From Kineococcus endophyticus (GTDB lineage Bacteria > Actinomycetota > Actinomycetes > Actinomycetales > Kineococcaceae): DNA of 64,000 nucleotides. The stretch lies in assembly GCF_040796495.1 (NCBI RefSeq), contig NZ_JBFNQN010000002.1, forward strand, positions 62,001 through 126,000, given 5' to 3'. Below are positions 62,249-64,000 of this stretch, piece by piece. Below the pieces are notes generated by a model. The model was not told the origin of the DNA. It saw nothing but the letters and a program-made list of their open reading frames with translations, and did not search any database. How positions within the stretch are numbered: the stretch's first letter is position 1; every line of letters begins with the position of its first letter. Both the position numbers and the translations under genes were made by a program.

Positions 62249-63218
62249 GGGACGCGACCTCCTCGAGCAGGGCCTCCACCTCGGTGGTGGTCGGCATGGC
62301 GGTGGAGCACTCGCGGCGCGTGGCCACGATGGCCCCGGCAGCGTTGGCGAAGCGCAGGATGCGCTCGAGCTCCCAGCCGGAGAGCAGACCGTGCACGAGG
62401 GCCCCGCCGAAACCGTCGCCGGCACCGAGGCCGTTGATGACGGACACCGGCGTGGGCGGCACCTCGACGAACTCCGTCGGACCGCCGTCGGCGCGGGTCG
62501 CGCCCAGGACGCCCTTGGGGCCCTGCTTGACGATCGCGATCTCGACACCGGCGTCCAGGAGTGCCTCGGCGGCGCGGCGGGGTTCGGTCTCGCCGACCGC
62601 GACCTCGCACTCCTCCTTGTTGCCGACGGCGACGGTCACGTGCGGCAGGGCCTTGCGGACCTGCTCGGTCGCCAGCTCGGGGGACTCCCAGAACATGGGC
62701 CGGTAGTCGAGGTCCAAGACCGTGAACCGGCGGCGCTCGCGCGCCTCCCAGGCGGCGAAGTGCGCTCCGCGGCTGGGTTCCTCGGACAGGCCCGTCACCG
62801 TCGCCCAGAACACCCCGGCCGCGCGGATCGCGTCGAGGTCGAGCTCGTCGGCGCGGATCTGCAGGTCCGGCGCCGTGGGCAGCCGGTAGAACAGGAGCGG
62901 GAAGTGGTCCGGCGGGTACATCTCGCAGAAGGCCAGCGGCGTGTTGAGGCCGTCGACCGCCGAGACGAACCGGTCGGAGACGCCGAACTCCGCGAGCGCC
63001 TTGTGGATGAACGTGCCGAAGGCGTCGTTGCCGGTGCGGGTGACGACGGCGGCGGACCGGCCGTGCCGGGCGGCGGCCACGGCGACGTTGGTCGCGCTGC
63101 CGCCCAGGTACTTGCCGAAGGTCTCGACGTCCTCGAGCCCCACGCCGTCCTGCAGCGGGTACAGGTCGACGCCGACCCTGCCCATGGTCACCACGTCCAG
63201 CGCGGCCGTGCTGCTCAC
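62241..63218 (-). CDS. iolC: 5-dehydro-2-deoxygluconokinase
   Basis: The 325-residue PfkB-family kinase has VTMGRVGVDLYPLQ, the GKYLGGSATNVAVAAARHG signature 1 and the C-terminal signature INGLGAGDGFGGALVHGLL with the catalytic Asp. It phosphorylates 2-deoxy-5-keto-gluconate. GTG 63218 has GGGAGGACC at the right distance. It leads the iolC-aldolase-iolB-iolD operon, divergent from a GntR gene. Confidence 0.96.
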   Translation of the reverse strand: MSSTAALDVVTMGRVGVDLYPLQDGVGLEDVETFGKYLGGSATNVAVAAARHGRSAAVVTRTGNDAFGTFIHKALAEFGVSDRFVSAVDGLNTPLAFCEMYPPDHFPLLFYRLPTAPDLQIRADELDLDAIRAAGVFWATVTGLSEEPSRGAHFAAWEARERRRFTVLDLDYRPMFWESPELATEQVRKALPHVTVAVGNKEECEVAVGETEPRRAAEALLDAGVEIAIVKQGPKGVLGATRADGGPTEFVEVPPTPVSVINGLGAGDGFGGALVHGLLSGWELERILRFANAAGAIVATRRECSTAMPTTTEVEALLEEVASRA

Positions 63219-63296
63219 GCGAGGTCCTCCCAGTCCGGTGGTCAAGGCCGAGTTGTGCGAGCCGATCCGGGCCGCGACGGCGCGGAGGCTGGTCCG

Positions 63297-63357
63297 AGCG
63301 TGCTCCGTCGGCCCTGGCCCTGTCAAGCTTTGTCAGGACAAATGTACCTCCTGACGT
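63297..63357 (-). promoter_or_regulatory. iolC promoter region with shared inositol motif
   Basis: On the minus strand TTGACA (63326-63321) lies 18 bases before CACGCT (63302-63297), a weak -10. Upstream are the near-palindrome TTGTCAGGACAA (63330-63341) and the inverted pair TCAGGA/TCCTGA (63333, 63349), then CTGACGT at 63351 in plus orientation. TGTCAAG, TTGTC, ACA and CTGACGT recur in the same order before iolE (58358-58387). It is a candidate GntR site. Confidence 0.5.
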
Positions 63358-63437
63358 GCGGACCTCCTCCCGGCTACGATGGCGCGACGGCGGAGCGTCG
63401 ACGTGGCCGGCCCGCCCACCGGACCCCAGGAGCAGCA

Positions 63438-64000
63438 GTGAACGACCTGTTCGTCGACCTCGACCGGTCGAGCCCCGTCCCGCTGTACTTCCAGGTGGCG
63501 CGGCAGATCGAGCAGGCGATCGAGCACGGCAAGCTGCCGCCGGGGTCCCGGCTCGACAACGAGATCCACCTCGCCGACAAGCTGGGCCTGTCGCGTCCGA
63601 CCATGCGCAGGGCCATCCAGCAGCTCGTCGACAAGGGCCTGCTCGTCCGCAAGCGCGGTGTCGGGACGCAGGTCGTCCACGGGCAGGTGACGCGCCCGGT
63701 CGAACTGACGAGCCTGCACGACGACCTGGTGCAGTCCGGGCAGCTCCCGGCCACGCAGGTGCTGCTGCACGAGATCAGCAGCGCCGCCGACGACGTCGCC
63801 GGCAGCCTGGCGATCAGCCCGGGCACACCCGTCCTGCACCTGCGCCGCCTGCGGTTGTCCGGCGGCGAGCCCCTCGCGCTGCTCGAGAACTGGCTGCCGG
63901 CGCCCTACACGGACCTGTCGGCCGAGGCCCTCACCGAACGCGGCATGTACCAGCTGCTGCGCAGCCGGGGCGTCGGGATGCGGGTCGCGCGCCAGCGCAT
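63438..64000 (+). CDS. GntR/HutC-family regulator of the inositol locus (cut by window edge)
   Basis: The reading starts at GTG 63438 after CAGGAGC and runs off the right edge after ~187 residues. It has the GntR winged helix (VPLYFQVARQIEQAIEHGKL, LADKLGLSRPTMRRAIQQLV, GLLVRKRGVGTQVV). A UTRA ligand domain begins at ~90 with VLHLRRLRLSGGEPLALLENWLP. It is divergent from iolC, where a conserved motif pair occurs, so it is the likely regulator of both inositol operons. Effector probably an inositol pathway intermediate. Confidence 0.93.
   Translation, partial: MNDLFVDLDRSSPVPLYFQVARQIEQAIEHGKLPPGSRLDNEIHLADKLGLSRPTMRRAIQQLVDKGLLVRKRGVGTQVVHGQVTRPVELTSLHDDLVQSGQLPATQVLLHEISSAADDVAGSLAISPGTPVLHLRRLRLSGGEPLALLENWLPAPYTDLSAEALTERGMYQLLRSRGVGMRVARQR

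Overview
The window is one contiguous piece of a very GC-rich (about 73-75 %) actinobacterial chromosome. GTG starts are common, stop/start overlaps of the GTGA or TGATG type are frequent, and third codon positions are almost all G or C. Conserved gene neighbourhoods point the same way: a MaoC hydratase-FabG4-FadA2-TetR-FadE5 fatty-acid module, and sterol-carrier protein-small membrane protein-purF-purM-DUF3073, both of which resemble mycobacterial orders (from memory). A Kineococcus-like member of the Kineosporiales is my best guess for the genus, but that is inference. No insertion sequence, phage, CRISPR array or rRNA was found.

Layout. 1-4.2 kb: a frameshifted membrane alpha/beta-hydrolase running off the left edge, a methyltransferase and a NarL-type two-component system. 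4.2-10.4 kb: fatty-acid beta-oxidation module around a divergent TetR promoter. 10.5-11.6 kb: lipoate ligase with permuted domains. 11.6-20.7 kb: a minus-strand catabolic cluster that looks like an aromatic ring-cleavage pathway (LysR, MFS, extradiol dioxygenase, C-C hydrolase, cyclase-family hydrolase, flavin hydroxylase, FAH-family enzyme, CoA transferase A and B); its substrate is unknown. 20.8-25 kb: small hypothetical proteins, MerR, LacI and a PhyH dioxygenase. 25-31.2 kb: a LacI-controlled operon of asparaginase-like amidohydrolase, NodB-fold deacetylase/imidase-like protein, MFS and two short-chain dehydrogenases. 31.2-35 kb: SDR/XRE pair, PHP hydrolase, topoisomerase IB. 35.1-35.5 kb: tRNA-Glu, tRNA-Asp, tRNA-Phe and a strong terminator. 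35.5-46.1 kb: xylulokinase with a disrupted C-terminus, purine genes, MFS/LysR pair, and sdaA-gcvT behind a tandem glycine riboswitch. 46.3-48.1 kb: a chemotaxis-like protein with an extra C-terminal domain, and a tautomerase. 48.1-64 kb: a large polyol region, with a LacI-controlled operon of an oxidoreductase, two TIM-barrel isomerases and a NAD-binding protein, then a myo-inositol transport and catabolism locus (iolC, aldolase, iolB, iolD; iolE-like, permease, ATPase, iolG-like, binding protein) and a divergent GntR regulator cut by the right edge.

How it works together. The inositol locus should import inositol by ABC transport, oxidise it (IolG), dehydrate inosose (IolE), hydrolyse the dione (IolD), isomerise (IolB), phosphorylate (IolC) and cleave by a class I type aldolase. 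Two promoter regions of this locus, before iolE and before iolC, share a sequence motif. Several divergent regulator/target pairs carry clear inverted repeats that are listed as candidate operators. Two genes (left-edge hydrolase, xylulokinase) carry apparent frameshifts that should be checked against raw reads.
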